Shown here piece after piece: positions 56,257-64,000 of a stretch of 64,000 nt of DNA. The notes below the pieces were generated by a model, which had not been told where the DNA came from, ran no database searches, and was given only the letters and a program-made list of their open reading frames with translations. A program made the position numbers and the translations under genes. How positions within the stretch are numbered: position 1 is the first letter of the stretch; every line of letters starts with the position of its first letter. This stretch comes from Achromobacter insolitus (GTDB lineage Bacteria > Pseudomonadota > Gammaproteobacteria > Burkholderiales > Burkholderiaceae_B), in the NCBI RefSeq assembly GCF_002209555.1, contig NZ_NJIF01000007.1, positions 209,188 to 273,187 on the forward strand, in the 5' to 3' direction.

Positions 56257-57324
56257 ATGTCCGTACGCCTGCTTTCCGGCGATCCCCCCCGCAGCGCGCT
56301 GCTGGCCGTGGCGCTGATCCTCATCGTCGCCCTGCTGGCTGCCGCGCCCTTCCTCTTCCCTGGTCCCAAGTCCCTGGCCGTGGCCGCGAAGATCCTGGTA
56401 TTCGTGATCCTGGTCGCCAGCTATGACCTGCTGCTGGGATACACCGGCATCGTCAGCTTCGCTCACACCATGTTCTTCGGCATTGGCGCCTATGGTGTGG
56501 CGATTGCCAGCATACGCATGGAGCCAGGCTGGACCGCGGTGTTCGCGGGCCTCGGTGGCGGCTTGGTCGTGTCGCTGGCGTTCGCGCTGCTGATCGGCCT
56601 GGCCAGCCTGCGCGTGCGCGCCATCTTCTACGCCATGATCACCTTGGCGGTGGCCGCGGCGTTCCAGACGCTGGTGTCCCAGCTGTCCGACCTGACAGGC
56701 GGCGAGGACGGCCTGAATTTCAAGGTGCCGCAAATGCTGCGGCCGGCCTTCCGGCCCTTCTCCGAACCGATCTTCGACGTCACGGTGGACGGGCGCGTCA
56801 TCACCTATTACCTGATCGCGGCGGTCTGCCTGGTGTTGTTCCTGCTGCTGCTGCGGATCGTGAATTCGCCCTTCGGCCGCGTGCTGCAAGCCATACGCGA
56901 GAATCCGTTCCGTGCTGAAGCCATCGGCTATCGCACCGTGCTTTACCGCAGCTTGTCCAATCTGCTGGCTGCCGCGTTCGCCACGCTGGCGGGCGCCATG
57001 TATGCGCTCTGGCTACGTTACAACGGTCCGGATACCTCGCTGTCCTTCGAGATCATGCTCAATATCCTGCTGATGCTGGTCATCGGCGGCATGGGCACCA
57101 TGTATGGCGCCGTGGTGGGCGCCAGCCTCTTCGTCTTCGCGCAAAGCTATCTCCAGGACGGCCTGCATGTGATCCACGATGCGGTATCGGGGGTGGCGCC
57201 ATTGGCGCTGCTGTTCGAGCCGGACCGGTGGCTATTGTGGCTGGGGATCCTGTTCGTGGTGTCCGTGTACTACTTCCCAACCGGCATCGCGGGACGGTTA
57301 CGGGAGTTGGCCCGCCGACACTGA
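56257..57324 (+). CDS. livM: ABC transporter permease LivM
   Basis: 355 residues with the ATG at 56257; the frame extends upstream within livH but the N-terminal sequence belongs here. LLGYTGIVSFAHTMFFGIGAYG is the LivM motif, and a second permease block has LRVRAIFYAMITLAVA. It is the last gene of the transporter operon, ending 11 bp before a convergent gene, with no terminator visible. Confidence 0.93.
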   Translation: MSVRLLSGDPPRSALLAVALILIVALLAAAPFLFPGPKSLAVAAKILVFVILVASYDLLLGYTGIVSFAHTMFFGIGAYGVAIASIRMEPGWTAVFAGLGGGLVVSLAFALLIGLASLRVRAIFYAMITLAVAAAFQTLVSQLSDLTGGEDGLNFKVPQMLRPAFRPFSEPIFDVTVDGRVITYYLIAAVCLVLFLLLLRIVNSPFGRVLQAIRENPFRAEAIGYRTVLYRSLSNLLAAAFATLAGAMYALWLRYNGPDTSLSFEIMLNILLMLVIGGMGTMYGAVVGASLFVFAQSYLQDGLHVIHDAVSGVAPLALLFEPDRWLLWLGILFVVSVYYFPTGIAGRLRELARRH

Positions 57325-57335
57325 GGCAGGCTTTC

Positions 57336-57947
57336 TCAGCGTCCCCGCTGGCTCAGCGCATCCGCCTCGCGTCGCAATCCGTCAACGCGCCGCTGCATGT
57401 CATCCAGACTGCGGCGCGTATCCATGCCGCCCCGGTCCAATTGCGAGCCGGAAGGCACCGGCGCCAGGCCGGGCATGGCCATGGGCGCACCGTGATTCAG
57501 GGGAATCATCGCCGGCGGATGCGGATCAACCGCCGGCGGCTTCTCCGTCAGCAGCTTTTCCAGCACGCGCATCTGCTCCCGTCGCGCCTGGATCGCGCGC
57601 TCCTGCTCCATCAATGCCTGCTCATTCTGATCTTCGGTCCCAAAGATCGCGGCATGATCGCGCGACAGCCCGTCCAGGCGCACACGTGCGTCCGGCCCCG
57701 CATTGAGCAATGCGCGGCCAAGCGCTGCGGGATCCTTGGTCGAGGCGTCGGACCCACGCGGATCCGCGATGGTAGCGTTCGGGGAGATCAACGCCCCGGC
57801 AGAGGCTTCGGTTGACGGCGGGATCGACCCTGAGGCCGGTGCCACGGTCTGGACCTGTTGCGCCTGCGCCGCCCAAGGCAACGCCGCGCCCCACCCGCAG
57901 CCTGCGAGCCATAGGCCGATCCGGGCCGCATCCATGAAACCGCGCAT
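57336..57947 (-). CDS. small exported protein of unknown function
   Basis: 203 residues. The ATG at 57947 has AGGA five bases upstream; the frame to 58001 would disturb the signal. The signal peptide is about residues 1-30 (AALPWAAQAQQ). The mature part is Pro/Ala-rich, with an alpha-helical stretch near QALMEQERAIQARREQMRVLEKL and a final helix RRVDGLRREADALSQRGR, suggesting short coiled coils. No known domain. It lies between the rpsQ terminator and livM and is probably on its own transcript. Confidence 0.75.
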   Translation of the reverse strand: MRGFMDAARIGLWLAGCGWGAALPWAAQAQQVQTVAPASGSIPPSTEASAGALISPNATIADPRGSDASTKDPAALGRALLNAGPDARVRLDGLSRDHAAIFGTEDQNEQALMEQERAIQARREQMRVLEKLLTEKPPAVDPHPPAMIPLNHGAPMAMPGLAPVPSGSQLDRGGMDTRRSLDDMQRRVDGLRREADALSQRGR

Positions 57948-57987
57948 GATGTCCTGATCCCTGGGTTCGTAAGGCGAAAAAAGAGGC

Positions 57988-58020
57988 AAAAAAAACGGCA
58001 AGGGTTTGATCCCTTGCCGT
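57988..58020 (-). terminator. Rho-independent terminator after rpsQ
   Basis: On the minus strand a 10-bp stem ACGGCAAGGG with its complement (57995-58020) around a six-base loop is followed by seven Ts (57988-57994). It closes the rplC-to-rpsQ transcript, at the point where rplN would normally follow. Confidence 0.88.
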
Positions 58021-58056
58021 CTTATATCAGAACGGCGCGCCGTCCCGATGTACTAC

Positions 58057-58338
58057 TTAGATGATACGTGCGGCTTCAACCAGACGCACCACGCGCCACG
58101 ACTTCGAGCGCGAGATGGGACGGCCTTCAGCGATTTCAACCGTATCGCCTTCGTTGTACTGGTTCGATTCGTCGTGCGCCTTGTACTTCGCGGAACGCAT
58201 GATGATCTTGCCAAAGATGGGGTGCTTGACGCGGCGCTCAACGAGCACGACGACAGTCTTGTCCATCTTGTTGCTGACGACCTTGCCAACCAGCGTGCGC
58301 TGGCGCTTGGCCACTTGGGTGTTTTGAGTTTCGCTCAT
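58057..58338 (-). CDS. rpsQ: 30S ribosomal protein S17
   Basis: 93 residues. [21 protein letters not shown] and [20 protein letters not shown] are family standard. It is the last gene of the S10 part; in most bacteria rplN would follow within a few bases. 2 bp after rpmC. Confidence 0.98.
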   Translation of the reverse strand: MSETQNTQVAKRQRTLVGKVVSNKMDKTVVVLVERRVKHPIFGKIIMRSAKYKAHDESNQYNEGDTVEIAEGRPISRSKSWRVVRLVEAARII

Positions 58339-58340
58339 CT

Positions 58341-58532
58341 TTATTTCCCTGCCTTCTCGGTCAGCAAGGTACGAACGCGCGCGATATCGCGACGCACGTT
58401 GCGCAGCTGGCTGGTGTTGGCCAGTTGCTGCGTGGCCTTCTGCATGCGCAGACCGAATTGTGCCTTCAGCAGGCTTTCGAGCTCTTTGCCGAGCTCGGCG
58501 GCATCTTTCGAACGGAGTTCGCTAGCTTTCAT
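58341..58532 (-). CDS. rpmC: 50S ribosomal protein L29
   Basis: 63 residues, two helices. [22 protein letters not shown] and [19 protein letters not shown] are typical. Sits at the exit tunnel rim. 11 bp after rplP. Confidence 0.98.
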
Positions 58533-58543
58533 GTTAGTACTCC

Positions 58544-58960
58544 TTAAGCACCGATATGACGCGCGACGAACGTGGTCGAAATCGGCAACTTGGCAGCGGC
58601 CAGGCGGAAAGCTTCACGCGCGAGCTCTTCGCTAACCCCTTCCATTTCGTAGAGCACCTTGCCGGGCTGGATTTCAGCAACCCAGTACTCCGGGTTGCCC
58701 TTACCGTTACCCATACGGACTTCGGCAGGCTTCTGCGAGATGGGCTTATCCGGGAAAATGCGAATCCAGATACGGCCGCCACGCTTGATGTGACGATTGA
58801 TGGCACGACGAGCAGCTTCGATCTGGCGAGCGGTCAGACGGCCACGGCCGGTGGCCTTCAGACCGAATTCGCCGAACGACACGTGGGTACCACGGGTCGC
58901 CAGACCGGTGTTGCGGCCCTTCTGCTCTTTGCGATACTTTCTGCGAGAGGGTTGCAGCAT
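58544..58960 (-). CDS. rplP: 50S ribosomal protein L16
   Basis: 138 residues. [19 protein letters not shown] and [22 protein letters not shown] are canonical. It positions the A-site tRNA. 2 bp after rpsC. Confidence 0.99.
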
Positions 58961-58962
58961 GG

Positions 58963-59757
58963 TTATTCTCCTTCAGGCGCCGGAGCAGCGTCCGCCTTGC
59001 GGGGACCACCACGACCACGACCACCCGGACGACCGGTGCGAGCACCGTCCGGACGATCACCACGCGGAGCGCGGCGCGGACGACGTTCTTCTTCGCGCGG
59101 GGCAGCGGTTTCCGGCGGCAATTCGCCGTTGGCCAGCATGTCGCCCTTGTAGACCCAGACCTTGATGCCGATCACGCCATAGGTCGTGTGGGCTTCGGAG
59201 GTGCCGTAGTCAATGTTGGCCTTCAGGGTGTGCAGCGGCACACGGCCTTCGCGATACCACTCGGTGCGAGCAATTTCGATACCGTTCAGACGGCCCGAGC
59301 TCATGATCTTGATGCCTTGGGCACCCAGACGCATGGCGTTCTGCATCGCGCGCTTCATGGCGCGACGGAACATGATGCGCTTCTCGAGCTGTTGCGAGAT
59401 CGAGTCGGCGATCAGTTGAGCATCGGTTTCCGGCTTGCGGATTTCTTCGATGTTGACGTGCACGGGCACGCCCATCAGACGCTGCAGATCAGCCTTCAGG
59501 CTTTCGATGTCTTCGCCGCGCTTGCCGATCACCACGCCCGGACGAGCCGAGTAGACGGTGATGCGTGCATTCTTGGCGGGACGCTCGATGATCACGCGAC
59601 CGACGGAGGCGCTCTTGAGCTTCTTCTTCAGGTACTCGCGAACGCGAATGTCTTCGGCCAGCATCGAGCCGAAGGCCTTGTCGTCGGCGAACCAACGCGA
59701 GGACCAATTACGGGTGACCGCGAGACGGAACCCAGTGGGGTGAATTTTCTGACCCAT
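58963..59757 (-). CDS. rpsC: 30S ribosomal protein S3
   Basis: 264 residues, against about 233 in E. coli. The KH domain and the C-terminal domain are complete ([49 protein letters not shown]). The last 40 or so residues are an Arg/Gly/Pro-rich tail ([20 protein letters not shown]) that looks disordered. 9 bp after rplV. Confidence 0.99.
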   Translation of the reverse strand: MGQKIHPTGFRLAVTRNWSSRWFADDKAFGSMLAEDIRVREYLKKKLKSASVGRVIIERPAKNARITVYSARPGVVIGKRGEDIESLKADLQRLMGVPVHVNIEEIRKPETDAQLIADSISQQLEKRIMFRRAMKRAMQNAMRLGAQGIKIMSSGRLNGIEIARTEWYREGRVPLHTLKANIDYGTSEAHTTYGVIGIKVWVYKGDMLANGELPPETAAPREEERRPRRAPRGDRPDGARTGRPGGRGRGGPRKADAAPAPEGE

Positions 59758-59766
59758 CGTGACTCC

Positions 59767-60096
59767 TTAAGCTCCGACCTTGACCGTGATGTGGCAGGTC
59801 TGCTTCTCGATACGGTTGCCGCGGCCCTTGGCGCGAGCGGAGAAGCGCTTCATCGACTGAGCCTTGTCCACGAAAATCGTGGTGACTTTCAGTTCGTCGA
59901 TGTCGGCGCCGTCGTTGTGCTCGGCGTTGGCGATGGCGGATTCGACAGCCTTCTTCAGGATGGCGGCCGCCTTCTTCGGCGAGAAGGTGAGGATTTCCAG
60001 CGCACGGCCGACCTTCTGGCCGCGGATCAGGTCCGCAACCAGACGGGTCTTTTGAGCGGAGATGTGAACCCCACGGATAATGGCAGTAGTTTCCAT
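59767..60096 (-). CDS. rplV: 50S ribosomal protein L22
   Basis: 109 residues. [22 protein letters not shown] and the beta-hairpin that lines the exit tunnel ([20 protein letters not shown]) are present. 3 bp after rpsS. Confidence 0.99.
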   Translation of the reverse strand: METTAIIRGVHISAQKTRLVADLIRGQKVGRALEILTFSPKKAAAILKKAVESAIANAEHNDGADIDELKVTTIFVDKAQSMKRFSARAKGRGNRIEKQTCHITVKVGA

Positions 60097-60099
60097 CGC

Positions 60100-60375
60100 T
60101 TACCTCTTCGCCTTCTTGTCCGCGGCGTGACCCTTGAACGTACGGGTCAGCGCGAACTCGCCCAGCTTGTGACCGACCATGTTCTCGTTGATGTACACGG
60201 GAACGTGCTGCTTGCCGTTGTGCACAGCGATCGTCAGACCGATGAACTCGGGCAGGATCGTGGAGCGACGCGACCAGGTCTTGATCGGCTTCTTGTCTTT
60301 GCCCGCGACGGCCGTGTCCACCTTTTTGATCAGGTGAGCATCGACAAACGGGCCTTTCTTGATCGAACGTGACAT
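60100..60375 (-). CDS. rpsS: 30S ribosomal protein S19
   Basis: 91 residues. [20 protein letters not shown] and [18 protein letters not shown] are canonical. 12 bp after rplB. Confidence 0.99.
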   Translation of the reverse strand: MSRSIKKGPFVDAHLIKKVDTAVAGKDKKPIKTWSRRSTILPEFIGLTIAVHNGKQHVPVYINENMVGHKLGEFALTRTFKGHAADKKAKR

Positions 60376-60387
60376 AGTGTTCGCCTC

Positions 60388-61215
60388 TTACTTGCGCTTG
60401 CGCCGTTGGACGATCATATTGTTCGTCCGCTTGTTGCGACGGGTCTTGTAACCCTTCGCCGGAGTGCCCCACGGGCTGACCGGTTCGCGTGCTTCACCGG
60501 TGCGGCCTTCACCACCACCGTGCGGGTGATCCACCGGGTTCATGGCAACGCCACGGACCGTCGGGCGGACACCACGCCAACGCATTGCACCGGCCTTGCC
60601 GATTTGGCGCAGGCTGTGTTCTTCGTTACCGACTTCACCGATGGTGGCGCGGCATTCGATGTGCACACGGCGGACTTCACCGGAGCGCAGACGCACTTGA
60701 GCGTAGATGCCTTCGCGAGCCAGCAGGACGGCGGAAGCGCCGGCCGAGCGGACCATCTGGGCACCCTTGCCAGGCAGCATTTCGACGCAGTGAATCGTCG
60801 TACCCACCGGGATGCTGCGGATCGGCAGCGTGTTGCCGGCGCGGATCGGGGCTTCAGCGCCCGACAGCAGCGTGGCACCAACTTCCAGGCCGCGGGGAGC
60901 GATGATGTAGCGACGTTCGCCGTCGGCGTAGCACAGCAGAGCGATGTGCGCCGTACGGTTGGGGTCATACTCCAGGCGCTCGACCTTTGCCGGAATGCCA
61001 TCCTTGTCGCGACGGAAGTCGACGACACGGTAGTGCTGCTTGTGACCACCGCCACGGTGGCGGATCGTGATGTGACCGTTGTTGTTACGGCCAGAACCAC
61101 GAGTCTTCTTTTCGAGCAGCGGCGCGTAGGGCTCACCCTTGTGCAGGTTCGGGCTAACAACCTTCACCATGCCACGGCGGCCAGCCGAAGTCGGCTTAAC
61201 TTTTACGAGGGCCAT
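60388..61215 (-). CDS. rplB: 50S ribosomal protein L2
   Basis: 275 residues. [16 protein letters not shown], the peptidyl-transferase-proximal [18 protein letters not shown] and the [12 protein letters not shown] end are invariant. It directly abuts rplW with no spacer. Confidence 0.99.
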   Translation of the reverse strand: MALVKVKPTSAGRRGMVKVVSPNLHKGEPYAPLLEKKTRGSGRNNNGHITIRHRGGGHKQHYRVVDFRRDKDGIPAKVERLEYDPNRTAHIALLCYADGERRYIIAPRGLEVGATLLSGAEAPIRAGNTLPIRSIPVGTTIHCVEMLPGKGAQMVRSAGASAVLLAREGIYAQVRLRSGEVRRVHIECRATIGEVGNEEHSLRQIGKAGAMRWRGVRPTVRGVAMNPVDHPHGGGEGRTGEAREPVSPWGTPAKGYKTRRNKRTNNMIVQRRKRK

Positions 61216-61512
61216 TTACTTCACCTCCGCAAAGTCGATTTCCTGGCCGTCCTTGAGCGAAACGTAAGCCTTGCGCTCATTGCGACGACGGCCAACGAAT
61301 CGGCCAAAGCGCTTGACTTTGCCCTTACGGTTGAGGACCTGCACGGACTCGACCTGCACCTTGAAGAGCAGTTCGACGGCAGCCTTGATTTCCGGCTTGG
61401 TAGCGTCAGCCACGACACGGAAAGCGACTTGCTGATTCTTCTCGGCAACGAAGGTGGCCTTTTCGGTCACGATCGGGGCCAGAATGACTTGCATCAAGCG
61501 TTCAGCGTTCAT
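61216..61512 (-). CDS. rplW: 50S ribosomal protein L23
   Basis: 98 residues. [21 protein letters not shown] and [15 protein letters not shown] are typical. It docks trigger factor and SRP at the tunnel exit. Overlaps rplD by four bases. Confidence 0.99.
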   Translation of the reverse strand: MNAERLMQVILAPIVTEKATFVAEKNQQVAFRVVADATKPEIKAAVELLFKVQVESVQVLNRKGKVKRFGRFVGRRRNERKAYVSLKDGQEIDFAEVK

Positions 61513-62129
61513 CCCAGCATCTCCTCGAGTTGAGCGATGGCCGGCTTGGTGATCAGCACTTTCTTGTAGTGGACCAGCGACAACGGATCGGCATAACGGG
61601 GCTCGACAACAGCAACGTGCGGCAGGTTGCGGGTGGCGAGGTAAACATTTTCATCAACGCTGTCGGTGATGATCAGGACCGAGTCCAGGCCCAGGCTCTT
61701 CAGCTTTGCAGCGGCAGCCTTGGTCTTGGGCGATTCCAGATCAAACGATTCGACGACGGCGATGCGGTCTTCGCGAGCGAGCTGCGACAGGATCGAACGG
61801 ATCCCGGCGCGGTACATCTTCTTGTTGACCTTCTGGCTGAAGTTCTCTTCGGGCGAGTTCGGGAAAATCCGACCACCGCCACGCCACAGCGGCGACGAAG
61901 TCATACCGGCGCGAGCGCGGCCGGTACCCTTCTGGCGCCAGGGCTTCTTGGTCGAGTGCTTGACTTCAGTGCGATCCTTCTGAGCGCGGTTGCCGGAACG
62001 GGCGTTGGCTTGGAAAGCCACCACGATCTGATGAATCAGCGCTTCGTTGAAGTCACGGCCGAAGATGGTGTCGGGAGCGCTGAACGTAGCAGCGGCCTGA
62101 CCTTGGTCGTTCAGGAGCTTGAGATCCAT
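61509..62129 (-). CDS. rplD: 50S ribosomal protein L4
   Basis: 206 residues. [28 protein letters not shown] is the family block. In E. coli L4 binds the S10 leader and represses the operon; here rpsJ and rplC are separated by a terminator, so any such control would act differently. 4 bp after rplC. Confidence 0.99.
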   Translation of the reverse strand: MDLKLLNDQGQAAATFSAPDTIFGRDFNEALIHQIVVAFQANARSGNRAQKDRTEVKHSTKKPWRQKGTGRARAGMTSSPLWRGGGRIFPNSPEENFSQKVNKKMYRAGIRSILSQLAREDRIAVVESFDLESPKTKAAAAKLKSLGLDSVLIITDSVDENVYLATRNLPHVAVVEPRYADPLSLVHYKKVLITKPAIAQLEEMLG

Positions 62130-62133
62130 TTAC

Positions 62134-62823
62134 TTACGCTCCCTTCTTGGCCGGGGCCTTGATGGCCGGGCGCACGACGATATCGGCACCAGCGTGGCCG
62201 GGGACAGCGCCCTTGACCAGCAGCAGGCCGCGCTCGACGTCAACGCGAACGATGTCGAGGTTTTGAACGGTGCGGGTGACATCACCCAGGTGGCCGGCCA
62301 TGCGCTTACCCGGGAAAATACGGCCCGGATCTTGAGCTTGACCAATCGAGCCCGGGACGCGGTGCGAACGGGAGTTACCGTGCGACGCGCGTTGCGAACC
62401 GAAATTGTGGCGCTTGATGGTACCGGCAAAGCCTTTACCAATGGTGGTGCCCGTGACGTCGACCTGTTGGCCGGCTTCGAACACCGATTCCACGGCGATC
62501 ACGGCACCGGCCGAAAATTCGGCGGCACGGGCGGGATCAAGGCGGAATTCTTTGAGGATGCTACCGGCTTCAGCGCCGGCTTTGGCGTAGTGGCCCGTTT
62601 GCGGCTTCGCCACACGCGAGGCACGACGAGTGCCATAAGCCACTTGGATCGCGGCGTAGCCGTCGGTTTCCAGCGACTTAACCTGGGTCACGCGGTTGTT
62701 CGACACGTCCAGCACGGTCACCGGGATGGATTCACCTTCCTCGGTAAAAATGCGGGTCATGCCGACCTTGCGACCCACCAGCCCCAGCCGGTGAGCGGCG
62801 GGCGTGGGTGTCGAATTCGACAT
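62134..62823 (-). CDS. rplC: 50S ribosomal protein L3
   Basis: 229 residues with the ATG at 62823 (GGAGA six bases before it); the frame is open to 63006. [19 protein letters not shown] and [21 protein letters not shown] are diagnostic, including the conserved loop near the peptidyl transferase centre. It is the first gene of this transcript rather than the second after rpsJ. Confidence 0.99.
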   Translation of the reverse strand: MSNSTPTPAAHRLGLVGRKVGMTRIFTEEGESIPVTVLDVSNNRVTQVKSLETDGYAAIQVAYGTRRASRVAKPQTGHYAKAGAEAGSILKEFRLDPARAAEFSAGAVIAVESVFEAGQQVDVTGTTIGKGFAGTIKRHNFGSQRASHGNSRSHRVPGSIGQAQDPGRIFPGKRMAGHLGDVTRTVQNLDIVRVDVERGLLLVKGAVPGHAGADIVVRPAIKAPAKKGA

Positions 62824-63021
62824 CGTTTTCTCCATTCCCGACTGCGATTGGTCGGGGCTAATCAGGCAAAAGGTAACGGCCTTTGCCCTACGACTATGTT
62901 CAACCTGGTCAAGATTCGGGCACGTATTGAGCACGTATCCCTGGTATGCAGTGACTGCCAGCCCAGAGACTTGCCCTTCTCTTTTCCATAGTTGTTCTTG
63001 CCACAAAATGGCAAGCTTCGC

Positions 63022-63051
63022 ATATTAGCACGTTTTTTTCAGTCAGCACAA
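63022..63051 (-). promoter_or_regulatory. sigma70-type promoter of the rplC operon
   Basis: Minus strand -35 TTGTGC at 63046-63051, 18-bp spacer with an A7 tract, then -10 TAATAT at 63022-63027 preceded by TGC, an extended -10. It points at rplC. Confidence 0.75.
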
Positions 63052-63246
63052 GCACTTAGCGCGCTTTGGCATCGTTGAGCAAGGCGATTTCGCGACACTT
63101 TGCGCGCCACAAAGCGACCGGCCGCGCAACGTGAAGCCGAAGGCGACAGTGAGCGCCTGCTAACTTACTCTGAAGTGACGTGGCCGTTCCCGGCTCATCC
63201 GCCTCGCGGGCCGACTTGGCGCAGGAAAGATGCCGAGGACGTACAT

Positions 63247-63289
63247 AAAAAACAAATGGCCGCACTCACAAGGAATGCGGCCATTTTTT
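63247..63289. terminator. bidirectional terminator after rpsJ
   Basis: An 11-bp stem AAATGGCCGCA with its complement (63254-63286) around an 11-base loop. On the minus strand it is followed by GTTTTTTAT, on the plus strand by TTTT beyond the stem. It closes the tuf-rpsJ transcript before rplC. Confidence 0.85.
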
Positions 63290-63325
63290 CGTGCCTGCCG
63301 GCGAAGGTAGCAGGCCCGATACGCT

Positions 63326-63637
63326 TTACTGCAGCGCGATTTCGACGTCGACGCCAGCCGGCAGGTCCAGACGCATCAGAGCGTCAACGGTCTTGTCGGT
63401 GGGATCAACGATGTCCATCAGGCGCTGGTGCGTGCGGATTTCGAACTGGTCACGCGACGTCTTGTTGACGTGCGGCGAACGCAGGACGTCGTAGCGACGG
63501 ATACGCGTGGGCAGCGGCACCGGACCGCGGACAACAGCGCCGGTACGCTTGGCGGTATCGACGATTTCAGCGGCCGACTGATCGATCAGCTTGTAATCGA
63601 AGGCTTTCAAGCGGATACGGATCTTTTGGTTTTTCAT
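63326..63637 (-). CDS. rpsJ: 30S ribosomal protein S10
   Basis: 103 residues, standard length. [19 protein letters not shown] and [21 protein letters not shown] are invariant; it also serves in transcription antitermination as NusE. It follows tuf by 75 bp, with a 9-bp GC stem (63660-63684) lacking a T-run in between, and is separated from rplC by a terminator. Confidence 0.99.
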   Translation of the reverse strand: MKNQKIRIRLKAFDYKLIDQSAAEIVDTAKRTGAVVRGPVPLPTRIRRYDVLRSPHVNKTSRDQFEIRTHQRLMDIVDPTDKTVDALMRLDLPAGVDVEIALQ

Positions 63638-63712
63638 GGCGTTTCCTAAAGAACGAGAGGCGAGGGCGACGAGGCCGCCCTCGCTGGTTGTGTGCTGCTT
63701 AAGTGATCCGGA

Positions 63713-64000
<288 letters not shown>

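Larger units (their letters stand above)
62824..63325. other. 502-bp spacer between rplC and rpsJ
   Basis: No plausible gene. It contains the rpsJ-side terminator at 63247-63289 and the minus promoter at 63022-63051, giving a leader of about 190 bases before rplC. The stretch 63060-63240 is GC-rich and has no further signal that I can read. Normally rpsJ and rplC are adjacent. Confidence 0.7.

Noticed and set aside
63660..63684. GC hairpin between tuf and rpsJ
   Set aside because: A 9-bp stem with no T-run; not a convincing terminator, though attenuation cannot be excluded.

Overview
The window is GC-rich DNA from a beta-proteobacterium, most likely an Alcaligenaceae member (Achromobacter/Bordetella-like). 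The genus is inferred from three things: the S10/spc/alpha ribosomal operons, a system II cytochrome c maturation locus (resB-ccsB) beside cytochrome c4, engB and a Mg-type hemB, and several Liv-type ABC transporters. No database comparison was possible.

Layout. (1) 1-20158: part of a type VI secretion system (T6SS). On the minus strand runs tssA-tssB-tssC-hcp-tagJ-tssE-tssF-DUF3540-tssG-clpV. On the plus strand lie a TssQ-like lipoprotein and an FHA protein at the left edge. On the plus strand from a 517-bp divergent region runs vgrG-small membrane protein-DUF2169/pentapeptide protein-pentapeptide protein-PAAR-like DUF4150. tssJ, tssK, tssL and tssM are not in the window, and no toxin domain is recognisable. 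(2) 20174-26326: ccsB, resB and cytochrome c4 on minus; engB and hemB on plus. (3) 26384-35655: an EamA transporter, a Liv-type ABC transporter with a fused LivM-LivG, an SDR dehydrogenase and an FAD-dependent dehydrogenase, all on minus and divergent from an IclR regulator; this looks like a catabolic unit. (4) 35761-38566: dsbD and cutA on minus, a HIT hydrolase on plus. (5) 38639-47681: the spc and alpha operons (rplN to rplQ) on minus. (6) 48033-57947: an island of about 10 kb holding an Asp/Asn beta-hydroxylase-like oxygenase, an aldehyde dehydrogenase, an AraC regulator, an alpha/beta hydrolase, a five-gene Liv-type ABC transporter and a small exported protein. (7) 58057-63637: the S10 operon (rpsJ, gap, rplC to rpsQ) on minus, then the 3' end of tuf at the right edge.

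The most striking structural point is that the normally continuous S10-spc ribosomal block is broken twice. Between rpsQ and rplN it carries the metabolic island, with a terminator after rpsQ and a good sigma70-type promoter 254 bp before rplN. Between rpsJ and rplC there is a 502-bp gap with its own terminator and promoter. In the T6SS part, the points of interest are a DUF2169/PAAR-like/pentapeptide module without an evident toxin and an FHA domain that has lost its usual phosphothreonine-binding residues. I found no CRISPR array, tRNA, rRNA, insertion sequence or phage genes.
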